Positions 12,618 through 25,529 of a DNA stretch of 64,000 nucleotides are shown here, piece by piece. The notes under the pieces were generated by a model that was not told the origin of the DNA, ran no database searches, and saw only the letters and a program-made list of their open reading frames with translations. The stretch covers positions 1,120,001-1,184,000 of the forward strand of contig JAQFVV010012420.1 in assembly GCA_028023455.1 (NCBI GenBank). Reading direction: 5' to 3'. Made by a program: the position numbers and the translations under genes. Within the stretch, counting starts at the first letter, position 1. The number at the start of each line of letters is the position of its first letter. Source of the DNA: Epiperipatus broadwayi (taxonomy: Eukaryota; Onychophora; Udeonychophora; Euonychophora; Peripatidae).

Positions 12618-13243
12618 GCCTTGGATCTAAGAGCACTGCACCTAGATCTTTGGGATCTAATGCAACCCTCCAGCAACCACCTTTTAACTCTACTTTACTA
12701 CAAAACTATGAGAATGAAATTGAAAACACAATAATATCTTCAATCTAAGCTCAATAGCTTATATAGTCATATGGGTCTGAACTCAATTCAGCACCCATAC
12801 ATTTTGGTGTCTTTGGCTCTTAAACAACCATATCCACCACTAACCACTAAACATCACATGATCACCATCTCTATACTAGCACATAATTGTTGTAAACAAA
12901 GGCACAGGGTGGCACTACTGTATGGAGAGTTTTGCCTTGTTTATAAACAATTATGTGCTAGTATAAGAGATGGTGATCACATGATGCTTAATGGTTTCAC
13001 ACCAATCCTGCCTAATAGGATAGTGGTGGCTATGGTTGTTTAAGAGCCAAAGACACCAAAATGTACGAGTACTGAACTGGGTTCAGACCCATATGACTAT
13101 ATAAGCTATTGAGCTTAGATTGAAGATATTGTGTTTTCAAATTTCATTCTCATAGTTTTGTAGTAAAGTAGAGTTAAAAGGTGGCTGCTGGAGGGTTGCA
13201 TTAGATCCTAAAGATCTAGGTGCAGTGCTCTCAGATCCAAGGC

Positions 13244-13285
13244 TCCTCACTGATGATGGCCACAAGCCAGAAACTAGTCTGGGGA
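13244..13285 (+). ncRNA. Hammerhead ribozyme, family A, best-preserved copy
   Basis: Stem I is UCCUCA (13244-13249) with UGGGGA (13280-13285). CUGAUGA occupies 13250-13256. Stem II is UGGC/GCCA around loop CACAA. GAAA is at 13270-13273, then CUAG and UC. Predicted cleavage falls after C13279. All invariant hammerhead positions are present. Stem III is only a four-base palindrome, too tight for a monomer loop, so cleavage may need a dimer in which two copies pair through CUAG, as known for the newt satellite and some viroid hammerheads. Confidence 0.85.
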
Positions 13286-13400
13286 TATTGGATGAGTAGG
13301 CACTAGATAGGGATTTTATGCACAAGCCTTCTGATTCATTGATTACTCTTTTTGGCACAGGGTGGCACTACTGCATGGAGAGTTTTGTCAATTAATACTT

Positions 13401-14720
13401 ATTATTATTAGATGCTATCAAGTTGACTCTGACTCCACTGATGATCCTATAAAAAATATTCCAGGATAATGTTATTTATTTGGTTGTTCAGGGTTTTTAA
13501 AATATATTCAGGCTATAATGATGGAGTTTAATCTTTTCTTTTTTTGCTCATCTGATACTTCATCTTTAATTTATTTTCATTAATTCTTATTGCTTTTTAA
13601 TTTCATGCTAATATCCTTATTCTATGTAATACAACAGGTTATCCTACCTAATTATCCACAAACATTACCACTTAACCAGAAAAGTTATCCCTAGTGTTTA
13701 ATAATAACATTCTTATCAAAATAATTCTCACATAACAACTCATATATATCAATATTAAATAAAAATATAAAATATAAAAACCATTACAACATCACCTCCA
13801 TCTATCTTCTTAGTAAAGAGACCATTTAATTTTGAAAATTATTGATTTATTTATATACTAATTTTATAATTCCTGGATCAAAGCTCAACTTGTCACTTTT
13901 GATGTTTGAACATCACATATCACTTGACTTCTCTAATGATAGGCATTTCAATAGCTGTCCTAATTGCAACTTTTTATACTTCTATACCTTCTAATCCTGT
14001 TCACTTAGAAGTCATTTGGTTTATAATTAACATCATTGATAAATCTTTACAGATAAAAGATTAAATTAATGGTACTAAAATTCTATTATTTTATTACATT
14101 GGGCCTTTTTATATTGAAATTATAATTATTTAAGGGCAATTTATTATCACTGTTCTGAATCATAAGTTGCAATTAGTGCTAAAGTTTTCACAAACTTTTT
14201 TATTATAGAATAAATTATTATTTTTATTAGCATACATTTTTATTTTATCACTTCTACGTCATCTAATGTAAGCTCTAGTAGATATCGTCAAGGTGTTGAA
14301 AGAAAAATGTATGCTGCTAAAACAGTAATATGTAAACTGGAGTCATAATATACAGTCATGTGATATTTTATTAGTTTAAACTAGCTCTTATTCATTTTAT
14401 ATTTTCAGTTTATATTATTTGGGTCTATTATTAATTAGTCCAATGCTTAAATGCTTTGGCAGTGTCACAAAAACATTGATTTTTAGGGTGCTAAAAAATT
14501 TCAACTTCATCATTTAGATATTTTAAAATTCTCAGCTATTTACATATTTTCCAAAATTATTAATTTATTAATATCTAGCAGTACTCAGCTATTAGCAAAC
14601 ATATAACATAATTTCAAAGTAGAATCCAGAATCTTTCTCAGGTTATTAGAAATTGTCTTCAGTATGTTTCACATGAAATTTATTAAGATTCTTTTAACTA
14701 AGAGTACTCATTGTAATAAA
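13401..14720. other. AT-rich DNA, nothing recognised
   Basis: No gene, RNA or repeated structure was found. Confidence 0.5.
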
Positions 14721-14724
14721 GGTT

Positions 14725-14787
14725 TCATGGTGTAGATATAGTAAACACCTACCTACCATGCCTACAAACTGGGGTTCAAATGCAGAT
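14725..14787 (+). ncRNA. tRNA-like SINE head fragment
   Basis: GGTTTCATGGTGTAG resembles an A-box and CTGGGGTTCAAATGC a B-box, with spacing close to that of a tRNA, and a CCTACCATGC segment in the anticodon-arm position. Bases are missing in the D-arm and the stems do not close, so this is a tRNA-derived SINE relic and not a tRNA gene. No tail or target-site duplication was identified. Confidence 0.5.
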
Positions 14788-14789
14788 TA

Positions 14790-17585
14790 AATAAACTTTT
14801 TTCAAAAACCTTGTAATTTTTTCCTCATGTATATGATCTCCACCCAACCTAACTAAACACTCATTATAGGTAAGTAAGTAAATATATAGCTATCCTTTGC
14901 TAAAGAATAAGACAAAAATGTAAAAAAAAAAAGAAGCTCAAATCCTCACCATTGGCAATTGGTAAACTTAGTTAATATTGGAGTACTGCTTTTTTCCCAC
15001 TGGTCTTTCACGAAGAACTATTAAGAGTCTTTTGCTCTGGGTTACTTATTAAGGCCTTTTTATCTTTTCACTTACCCTTTTTTCATTTAAAGTTGAAAAT
15101 ATAAAAGTGAACAAAATATTAGTACTAAAGCCAGAAAACAGTGTTTCAAAATACCAAAACAAAAAAGGTTTCCATTTAAAGGATACAATAATACTTAACC
15201 AAAACAATAAACAATAGAAGTAAACAGAGTAGTATTTTAATTATCAGATTTTGCATTAAACCTCTTACATTTCTTATAAAACACATGTAGTGAAAAGTAA
15301 TAAATAAACAAATACCTGCATGGAAAAGTTCCAGAAATCCTAGCAAGACTTTAATTTTGTGGTAAATTAATAATAAAACATTTGAAACATAAAAATCAAT
15401 AGTCAAAATATATAAATATTCTATTTATTTTTATTTTCACTTTACATTTTACTCTTATAAACAATTTTTGAAATATGTAAACATCAAGACTAAGACCATT
15501 ATATAACAGCTATTAACTTTGTAATAAATTGTTTATATCTATATTAGAGTATAGATAAAATGTAAAGCAGCATTTAAACCCTTATGCAGAGCAGCCCTTA
15601 TAGAGAAATAGCAAAATAGAAGACTGTTTATCAGGTCTGTCATTTGCTAGCTGATGAGCATTGTCCTATATATATATACATAAATGAATCAATATCAGGT
15701 GCTTAATTAGGAAGCTGCTATAATCAAGTTGCATAAAAAAAAAACTTAAAATCTAATTAAAACGTGAATTTTTATGCAAGTTTTACCTAGCTTAAATTCA
15801 GATCCTAGATCAAGAAAACGTTAAGAAGATGTATGACCATTATGCCATAACGTCTATTACCAATATATATATATATATATAAGTTATTTCAATAAATTGC
15901 TTTTGATCATATTTTTAAACTTCCAAATAATTTCTCTAAAGCAGGCAATTTCTATCAATACTTTATTTGAAATAAATCTTAAAAAAAAAAAAATCTAGAT
16001 CATAAGATGTGACTTACATTAATAAAAGTAAGCCTAATAAAAAAAAAAAAAATGGAATATTTATAATAAATCTTCATCCAATCAACTAATTTAAAAATTA
16101 TCATTTTAGTTTCTAATCCTTAATCAGATACTACAGACTTTAAAATACACTTTAATATTGCACCGCTACTCAATGTACACATGCTAAATTCTCTGCTTGA
16201 AGTCGAAGTAAAATAATAGAGTATTAAGACCAGTCAATAAAACTAATTTATAGTCAATAGTAATATATTATTACTTGCCTCCCTTTAACACTATTTATTC
16301 TAGCATTTTGTGTTTAGAACTACACAATAAACAGTGCAATTTTTATAAATAATGAAGTTTATAATATTTATATCTAAGGTAAATATATGATGCTAATACA
16401 TAGAGACTTACAAGCTGCAACTTTTCATTAATAATAGGATACAAAATATTTCTGAACTAATTTATGTAAGCCTTTGTGAATTTGATTCTATAATTTGTAA
16501 TAATAATCTTTGAAAAATAAAGCAACGTTATTATATAACTCTAATTTATTTAATCCAAGAATAGACAGACATCCAACCATTGGTCAGAAAATGAGTGTTT
16601 AGATTTTGTGGATAGAGACACTTAAATTTTTATCATCTGCAATATGTTAGTTTACCGAGTAATGCCTTATTAATTGTTAATTTATGGTTTGACATATTAA
16701 TAAGACAGGTGAAATCAATAATTAAAGATTCTAGAACTGATGTCTAGCGAAAAAAAAGTTTTAAAAAAGAAAACTTATTTGAAACTGCTGTGTTTAGCCT
16801 GTTACTTTGATGCTGTTACATGAACTATGGGATAGGTTACATGATTATTTATTTATTTTGCTTTTTAAAATAAAGTTATCAATTTCAAGTCAAAATTGTA
16901 AGGCTGAATTTGAATTATAAATAAGAATAATTATACTTTTCTAAATGGCATATATATTTATTTACACAGGACAAAATCCAATCATTTACTATCACTATTT
17001 TGTGAATTATAGTTATATAAAGGTGGAATAACTAGGCAATATGGTTTCCAGCAAGCACTGCCTCTTGATCATCATCAGTTATTGTTTACCATTCTCTTAA
17101 TCATATATTCCACCATTTTCATTTTAGAGCATTAATGAGTCCTTTATATCATAAAGACACATTATTTTGTAATAATTAAATTAAAAAATTATAGGTTATA
17201 ATTATTCTAGATATTTAATAATCCACAAGATCTAAATAAACTACCATCATTTAAGAAAAGTCTGCTTTATTAGCAGTTTGTCTTCTTAAAGTCTGTTACT
17301 TAATTCTTTTTTCCACTCAACTACTTTTTATTTCTAAATGATATCAGTTCAGTTGCTTACTTTTAATATAATTTACTTATTAACATGATTAAAACAATGA
17401 CATTTACTAGATCACACACATGTATCGTATTAATAGAAATTGTAATAAATGCTTGTAATAAAAAAATAAATTACAGTATTAGTTTAATTTCTTAAAATAC
17501 TAAATAAAAAAACAGAATTATGTTTTCAATTTCTTCATCATAACCATTATCATCCAAATGATTTACCTAAAGTCTCGTTTACTTG
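14790..17585. other. AT-rich DNA, nothing recognised
   Basis: The stretch contains A-runs near 15981 and 16040 and an (AT)n near 15862. No gene or repeat family was recognised. Confidence 0.5.
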
Positions 17586-17875
17586 TATTATTATATATAT
17601 TTTTAAAACAGGCAAAACTCACTATACGTATGCCACATACAACAAGCTAGAGTAATCAATGGATGCCAGAAGGCTTGTGTATAAAATCCCCATCTAGTGC
17701 CTACTCATCCAATATCCCCAGACTAGATGGGGATTTTATGCACAAGACTTCTGGCATTCATTGATTACTCTAGCTTGCTGTGAGTGGCATACGTATAGTG
17801 AGTTTTGCCTGTTTTAACAACAGTTATACAGAAGCATAAGAGATGGTGGTCGTGTGATGTTTATTATTATATATA
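17586..17875 (+). mobile_element. Family A short foldback with 14-bp TSD
   Basis: The element 17600-17861 is flanked by TATTATTATATATA on both sides (17586-17599, 17862-17875). The flank is low-complexity, so the match is supportive but not decisive. The arms are inverted copies of the family A terminal half. The antisense arm stops inside GACTAG (17721-17726), i.e. within a few bases of the hammerhead cleavage site, so the ribozyme core is absent. The sense arm ends about 50 nt further out than the antisense arm, as in the other family A copies. Confidence 0.78.
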
Positions 17876-17879
17876 GTTG

Positions 17880-19985
17880 AGAATAATTATGTTGAAGCAA
17901 TCAGAAGCATAATTCTGTAGTTTTATTATTATTTTTTAATATTTTAAAGTATTCAACTAATATTTGTTGATTCATATAAATAACAGAAACTCCATATTGT
18001 CTATATATGAAAATAAAGACCAATCAGATTACTGAATAGTGGAAAAGAATTGATTATAAATCAAAGACTTATAACTATAATTTAATAAAGGATTTGTTGA
18101 CTCCTATTATTTACAAAGAAAGCAATTTCACCATTTTTACGACATCATCAATTTTTCATAAAGAGATCTAATATATGGATGTTACTTAATTAATAATCTA
18201 AAATTTGCTAATTGTAAATCTTTCAGTAAAGTAAAATGACGCCTTTCATTCATAATTATTTCTTGTCACTGTTTACTAACTTGTTTGGTCTTTATATATA
18301 TATCACGTGATGGTATTTCTTTTATGTTTCATATTCAATTCAGGAGAAACAATATATATATAATAACCTTCCAGAGAGTGACCAAGTAACTATACAAAAG
18401 GCATAGGTTTAAACACAAGTTTAAATCAGTACAAGATCTCTAATGCATTAAATAAACATATAACCGCAGGAATTCCTCTCATAGACCAAGGGAATAATAA
18501 CTAAATAAGTCCTCGCCTAGATTAAGTACACAGTAATTAATACATTATTTTACAAGATGTGGATAGGCCAATGGTTGATTGATAATTCATAGTTACATTC
18601 TATAAACAATAATAATGAATAGTAATAGTAATCTCAGGTTCTTAAATATTAAATAATTTAGTTGTAAAAAATACTAACTTTACAATGATAATCTAAAACA
18701 ATAATATAATTTAAGTTCTTTTAATTTAACCAATTGGCAACGATAATAATAATGAGGCTCTAATTTTTTTAACATCTTATCAACAATTTCTTCTTTTATA
18801 ATGAAGTACAGATTTATTTAAGAATGGATTTAAATATTATATTGGCTAGAAAGATTAACACTTACTAAACGAAATCAAGTTTTCTTAAAATCTAAAATAA
18901 TTATCAGACAACAGCAAAGCTAAAGTGATGCAATAGGTAAAAGGGCACTTCGTTGTACCAAACATATCACTAATTACTCTAACAACAAAAGCACAAATAA
19001 AGTAATCTTATATAAATCTGATTGATATATAATGGATTGCATAAATTGTATCAATGTAACAATTTTAAAATAATATATACTCTTATATACACTTTAAACA
19101 CTTTTACTATTTAAGTGGATTTTCTGATATACGGATGTGACAGATGGCAAGGGACGCAGAAACGAAATCGAAGAATAATATCAATATTTATTACAAAAGC
19201 TAAATATATTTTCCTTTAGTTTACAATTTAACAAAAATATAAATAATTTATTACTTCTATTTACAATAAAAATAAAGAAACATTTATATCAATTAATATA
19301 TGTTAGATATAATGCACATATATTATAGCTGTGATATATTTAGATTATACACATGAATAAATAAATAAAAGCCTGCTGCAGCTTGGATTTAATAATCAAT
19401 GATAGATAGTAAAGGTAATGAGCACATTTAAATGGACCATTAAAATATAGTTGTAACTAGTAACATAATAAGATATATGTACACTGAAATTAGTGTACAA
19501 TTTCTTAATATATAATTTATAATTTAAATGATATATTATAAGGAAGTACTTTGTATTAATCTTAGATAACCAAAGTTTGTGAAATAAAGAAATGCAAACT
19601 CGATATTTTACTCAACATCTAATAATTTGAAGAATAGAGGGTATAATCCTACAAATGCCTTTTGTAACACACAACTTGGAATACCTAGATATTTCTGGGC
19701 AATGATGGTGAGAAAACAAGCCTACTTTAAAGTTGGCAGAACCATACTGGCTTGATACCATACATATAAAAGTGGCCCATTAGTATCTACCACTAACATA
19801 AGAAAAAGGCCTAACAAATAATATTTAAGTAAACAAGAAATCATCAACATAATTGTGATAATAAATATATGATTAAAAGCAGAAATACCAATAATGAAAG
19901 GCATTGCATATAGCAAAATGTAATCAAAAGTCCGATACAAACATTTGTATGAAAGATGAATAAATAGTTAATTTTAAAGTTGTTG
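17880..19985. other. AT-rich DNA, nothing recognised
   Basis: Only simple A/T repeats were seen. Open frames such as 19722-19940 translate to hydrophobic low-complexity sequence without motifs. Confidence 0.5.
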
Positions 19986-19987
19986 TT

Positions 19988-20138
<151 letters not shown>

Positions 20139-21260
20139 TCAATTCAATTTATTCAATTCAATTTATTCTATGAAATAAAACAAAGTACATCACAAATATT
20201 TAAAAACTCCAAACAAGAAAAATCTTGTGTGTGGAATTTACATGTAAAAATAAATTAAATAAAAATACAATCAAAAACTCAAAAGAACAGTTTAGGAAAT
20301 AAATAAAATTAATTAAATAAATAAAATAAATGCCAAAATTAATACATACTACACAACCATTGACACAAATATTTTTTGAATGATATATAAGAAATATTAT
20401 TCAGATCAATTGAACATTCATATACAAATTTATTAAACAACTTTGACCCAGAATAAACATATTGTCTTCTACTAGATTCCTTAAAAAATTTTGGTAAAGG
20501 TAATTGAAATTTATTAGAAAGACGAGTATTTAGAACATAAACTCTAGAATTCAGAAAAGGTTTAGCACAAAAATATCAAAAATAACTCTATATTGATATA
20601 AGTGATTTACATCAAATAAACCAAAATGCAATATAAATATCTCGAACAGAAGAGGAATGAGATCTACCAAAAATAATGCGCAAGTATAATTTTGCAAAAC
20701 ACGCAAAGAAGATAAAATATGTGGAGAAGCATTACCCCATATAATGATATTGAAGATAAAATACTCTGATAACAGGCAATGTAAATAAAAATGAGAGCAG
20801 ACCTAGGAAGAAATTTAACTAAATAATAAAACATATAGTTTAAATTACGTAACCGTTGACAAAGATAGGTAATGTGATTTGTCCAGGACAATCTGGAGTC
20901 AATATATATTCCCAAATAACAATAATTATCTACCAAAGGAATATTCTCACAAGTACATATACTATTATAATGCAAAATATACTTACAGCAAATTTTAATC
21001 TTAAGAAAAAAAGTACGCTTGTAAGAAAAAAGAATAGCTTTTGTTTTATCTAAATTGACCAACAATGAATTATATCCAACCATTTACCAATTGAGTCCAA
21101 ATCCTCATTCACTAATTTTTCAAGAAGATTATAAGAAACAGCATTGCAAGATAAAGCAATATCATCAGCAAAACCAAAAATCTTAGAATGTAACTTCAAT
21201 GAAAATAAATCATTAATATAAATTAAAAACAATAGAGGACCAAGCCCCAGTATCAAGACA
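20139..21260 (-). pseudogene. CR1/Jockey-like LINE reverse transcriptase, 5'-truncated fossil
   Basis: Minus-strand frames give the RT palm motif GPLLFLIYINDL followed by FADDIALS, the catalytic FADD, then NLDKTKAILF and YLGIYIDSRLSWTNH, all in the order expected of CR1/L2/Jockey-type non-LTR reverse transcriptases. The terminal part continues in shifted frames to about 20340 (NTRLSNKFQLPLPKFF and SSRRQYVYSGSKLFN), matching the C-terminal tail of these proteins. Frameshifts and stops break the reading frame, and the endonuclease and N-terminal half are missing. The 3' end abuts an ATT tail. It is certainly a LINE, but the clade assignment is approximate. Confidence 0.88.
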
Positions 21261-21289
21261 ACATCACTGATAGCCTAATTATAAATATT

Positions 21290-21425
21290 CTTTTTCCATT
21301 TCATATAATTTCCATCCACCCACCACCAAAACCAACCAAAAACCCAAACAAAAAGCAACCCTTTAACAAAAAATTTTTAATTTAAAAAAACCAATTTTTT
21401 AAAAAAATCAAAGAAAAATAGCCAA
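21290..21425. other. Homopolymer-rich A/C stretch, possibly low-quality
   Basis: An A/C-biased run with repeated CCAACCAAAAACCC and T/A homopolymers sits between two LINE fragments. Its texture differs from both neighbours, so it may be a real simple-sequence spacer or an assembly consensus error. Confidence 0.4.
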
Positions 21426-21475
21426 TGTTTTAAGTTCCTGATCCAATGAAGATGTTAAATACTGAACATGATGTT

Positions 21476-21478
<3 letters not shown>

Positions 21479-21507
<29 letters not shown>

Positions 21508-21525
21508 TATAATAATAATAATAAT
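21479..21525 (-). repeat. (ATT)n tail of the second LINE fragment
   Basis: Forty-seven bases of AAT with one interruption lie at the 3' end of the minus-strand LINE at 21526-22063. Confidence 0.85.
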
Positions 21526-22063
21526 TTAATTTATTAAACATATATAATCTCCTTGTGATAAATAAATCACGCATGGAGCTTAACAAAAATACATGTGCAA
21601 TAAAATAAAAAAACATTAATATACAATAAAATAATTAAATAGAAATAAAAAGTTTTTGATTATCATCAATTACAATCCAGTTCATAATTAATTTTCTCAA
21701 AGTTTTCCTTGATAAGTCATTAACATTAAATCCAATGTTTCTTATAAAAATATTATAAAATCTTGGACCAAGATAACATTTCTGATATCTGCAATGAGTT
21801 TTAAAGTACACTGGTTCAAATAATAAATCAAAATCACTTGATCTAGTCACCATTATTGATGAAGAATTATATTTATTCATTTTTTTGTATTTAATATAAT
21901 AACACAAAATATTCACTAAAAATAAATTGATGAATAGTTAAAACTCCAGCACACTTAAATAATTCAAGTCTTGGCAAATCCAAAGGTTTAAACAAAATAA
22001 TTCTTAACGTAAAATTTTGTAGTGTTTGCAATGACTTCAAAAAATATGCTGCAGTGCCACCCC
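21526..22063 (-). pseudogene. CR1-like LINE C-terminal fragment
   Basis: Minus-strand translation begins WGGTAAYFLKSLQTLQN, then LRIILFKPLDLPRLEL, and in the next open stretch VTRSSDFDLLFEPVYFKTH and CYLGPRFYNIFIRNIGF. This is the conserved tail of CR1/L2-type reverse transcriptases after the thumb (LQ..R.i, then the GPR.yN block). The copy is 5'-truncated exactly at an (ATT)n tract and ends in another, so it appears inserted in a LINE tail or ATT microsatellite. Only the last 150 or so residues remain. Confidence 0.8.
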
Positions 22064-22343
<280 letters not shown>

Positions 22344-22344
22344 G

Positions 22345-25300
22345 AAATTATACACTAATCCAAAACAAAATGTACAATATATATCAAAATAGCCACCCTA
22401 TTCTTATGAACATTTATAAAACACACATAAGACATCAATTGTGGGCTCTCAAAACACAATAAACACTAATAAAAACCATATATATATATATCACATCTTT
22501 AAATATAATATTATATGTTAGATATACCAAAATAAAAAAACAAAATAAAATGAAATTAACAAAATATTAAATTCACATAACATTTCAGATATCATAATAA
22601 TAAAATATAAAGGACAAAAAAACATCTTAAATGGTTTTCTCTTCTTCTCTGGAGTGACAATGATTTCTTCCCAATTGTAAGTTTGATTACTTTGATGACC
22701 ATTTATCTTGTTCCATCTATTTAAGAGCACATTTTCAAGAATGATTCCAAATGATGCAGCAGGATGGCAATTTCTTTTGACAGATTTAAAAAAAATCATG
22801 TTGACTTTATAATGGAAGGAGCTTTTATCAGCATGTCATAACTTTGCAAAGATTAAAGTGATTGTTTAAATTAAAGAACAAAATGAATATATCTCACAAT
22901 GAGAGCATATATTAAAGTTGCATCCAAACAAAAGAAGTTATATATACTTTATATAAGTAAACTATAATCATGACAGATAAGTTATAAATGCATAATATAA
23001 ATGAATCATATTAAATAGGTTGTAAATATATATATTAGAGCATGTAAATATAACAAGCACATTATAAACCAATATGTATATCCAAATGTAAATATTTTCC
23101 ATAATAAGGTATTATAGAGCAAAGAATATATCCAAACACAGGTATAAAATAAACAAGATATAATAAATATAAACCCATAATTCTATTTTATAATGAGCTA
23201 TAAACATCTTAGCCAAAGATTAATCAAATAAAATCAATATAGTTCATAGCAAAATAGTATACAAAGTTTCTAGTTTCAGATAAAATATTGTAATAAGATT
23301 GAGTAAAATTGAAAAAGTTTGTAAGATAATAAGATGTATAATACCTCTGATTGTGTTATTGAAGTTTCAATTCCCATCTCTATAGGAAAATTGCTTTCTT
23401 TACTTCAGTTTGTAGAAATTTAGAGAGATTAAAGTAAAATAACACAACTTAAAATGAGATTGATTGCTAAGATAAATCTTCTATTAGCAGCATATATTAT
23501 TTTGTCCTCCAAAATAATTAAAACTTAATTAACTTGGATGTAGAACTCAGGAAGCAAAGATAATATTGATGTGACCAATTGATAGTGATGATGAAGAAAT
23601 ACCATTATGCTTTTAAAATTGCCCCCTTTATATTCCTTTGAGAATAACATGTGATTCCGATTAGAGCAATTCATAGAAGGGGGGTTATTCCAATTGACAA
23701 AAATATAAAAGATTTTCACTGGAAATGATTTACATATAATTTAAATAAATAGAGAGAAAAGTGATTTTAAGTGTTTTTTTAATTTTTTTTTATAGTAAAA
23801 ACACATTTTCTCCTTTTTAAAATACAATTATTTATTAAAACTTTTGAAATTAAAGTTATCTAACTTTGAATAATAATAAAAGGAAAAAATAGCTCCTTTT
23901 TATTTTAATAGAAAGTTAAAATCAGATAAATTTATAAAAGTTAGGCTTAACTTTTCAAAGTTAATGGTTGGGTAGATAACAAGATAGGTATTGACATATT
24001 CTCAAATAAATAAAAGTGTAATTATACAACTTTAAATACATCAGTTAGACCACATTCTTATCATTTCTAAATTTCCATCTAAAATATTGTATTTTATAAC
24101 TGTAACTTACCTCACATCACTTATCAAAATTAATTTGCTTCTTTAAATAATTCTAAATCATAACAACTTTAATCTAAAATCTAAATTTCTTTATTACTGC
24201 AATTATGCCTATATTTTGTTTTAATTATTTATCAAATTTATTTTATGTGTTATAATATGCAATATTTCGAAATAGCGAATACTAATTTTTAATAACATTT
24301 TAATGGAAATATGATTATTAAGCTCTCCATTTTAACATTTTAATAATACTGTTTGCCCCTTCATAGCACTGTTTTGAAATCCTATTATGTCAAATAATAA
24401 TTGATCGCTATGCGCTCATTATTATAGATTGATTTATATTTATATCATATTATGTTTATTACTGTTTGCTTATTCAAATTTATACATTGTAATGTTTAAT
24501 ATCTATTATTTAGAAGTAATAGACTAGCCTTAGAGATAGTGATAAAGTATATTTATTAACATTTTATTAACTGCCATTAAATATACTTTCTCCTCTTTAA
24601 TCAATAATTAAAAATGCAGATCCAAAATATTAAACTAGATTATAATTTAGTTTTAGACCCTTTTTGTTAGCTTAATTTTAAAGCTACCTTAAAAACTGGA
24701 TCCTGTTAGCTACACAGATAAAAGCTATCTGTTTTAGGCACAATTCATTTTAATTATACATATTTGAATTTTACTTATGCATTACGGGTGTGTCTTTACT
24801 AAGTACACATTTGTACATTTACATCTTGTTGCACCTTTTAAAATGGGCTCACAGTGTCAGGCTGCCCCATTTCTTAGTTTGCGTAAGGCTATTTTTATTA
24901 GAACTGTGTGCAGACTATTTTTATAAAGCCTATCTTAGTCCCTGAACTTCATATGTTCATATTTTAATAGTAGCAAGCTGTCCGGTCTTAGGGCACTGGC
25001 ATTTTGATGCAGGTACCTGTGAATAAATATCCATGTACACTGTAAACTTATTTCTTAATGTTTTATTCAACACCATAGCGTATATTTTCCTCTTATCAAA
25101 TATCTGTTCAGCAATAGTCTGAAAACGGAATCTTTGATTACTAGGCTGAATCAGCATTATCTTGGAACTTATTTACTCAATCACATTTTAATATATATAT
25201 ATATATAGCAGCTATATGAAGGCTGTAATGAATAATCTATCTCATAGTATTAGCATTATAATGTCAGAATAGGATTTGCCATATTAATTAAATATAGGCA

Positions 25301-25425
25301 TACTTCTATTAACTGCACATATACACATACCTAATTTAAAAGTATTAAGATGAGATTACTATAATAATTTAATCTCATTCATTATGTAACGCCTGCATAC
25401 ATTGATTCCATATCTTTAATACTAT
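22345..25425. other. AT-rich DNA, nothing recognised
   Basis: No protein, RNA or repeat with a second copy was found. Short frames such as 22518-22799 and 24957-25157 carry no recognisable motif. Confidence 0.5.
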
Positions 25426-25430
25426 ATAAA

Positions 25431-25520
25431 TATAGGGGATTTAAACTCAAACTTTCAAGTACCCATAAACTATCCACACTAGCCCATATCATTGATACAC
25501 ATGACCACACACATGCAGAA
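25431..25520 (-). mobile_element. Family B terminal fragment
   Basis: The order GGGGATTTAAACTCAAAC, then TTTCAAGTACCC, CTATCCACACT and TGATACACATGACC matches the left end of the family B foldback at 38361-38460. Only about 90 bp remain and there is no ribozyme. Confidence 0.7.
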
Positions 25521-25529
25521 AATAATAAT

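Larger units (their letters stand above)
11980..13400 (-). mobile_element. Family A retrozyme array with 13-bp TSD
   Basis: The insertion 11993-13387 is flanked by identical TCAATTAATACTT (11980-11992 and 13388-13400). Units start at 11993, 12424 and 12855, giving exactly 431 bp per unit, with nearly identical sequence. The third unit breaks off after about 45 bp and is followed by an inverted copy up to 13387. Read on the minus strand: one antisense copy, then just over two sense copies. Each copy carries a hammerhead ribozyme. The frames that translate here (for example 12536-12748 and 13137-13358) are the same repeat in two orientations, not proteins. Near identity of the units indicates recent activity. 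Confidence 0.88.

Noticed and set aside
12536-13358. Three open frames, two giving nearly the same peptide on opposite strands
   Set aside because: They arise from inverted copies of the family A repeat. No similarity to proteins was seen.
17030-17110. CTGATGATGATC followed later by GGAAACC on the minus strand, resembling a hammerhead
   Set aside because: Stem II does not start next to the core, the pairing for stem I overlaps the core base, and no second copy exists in the window.
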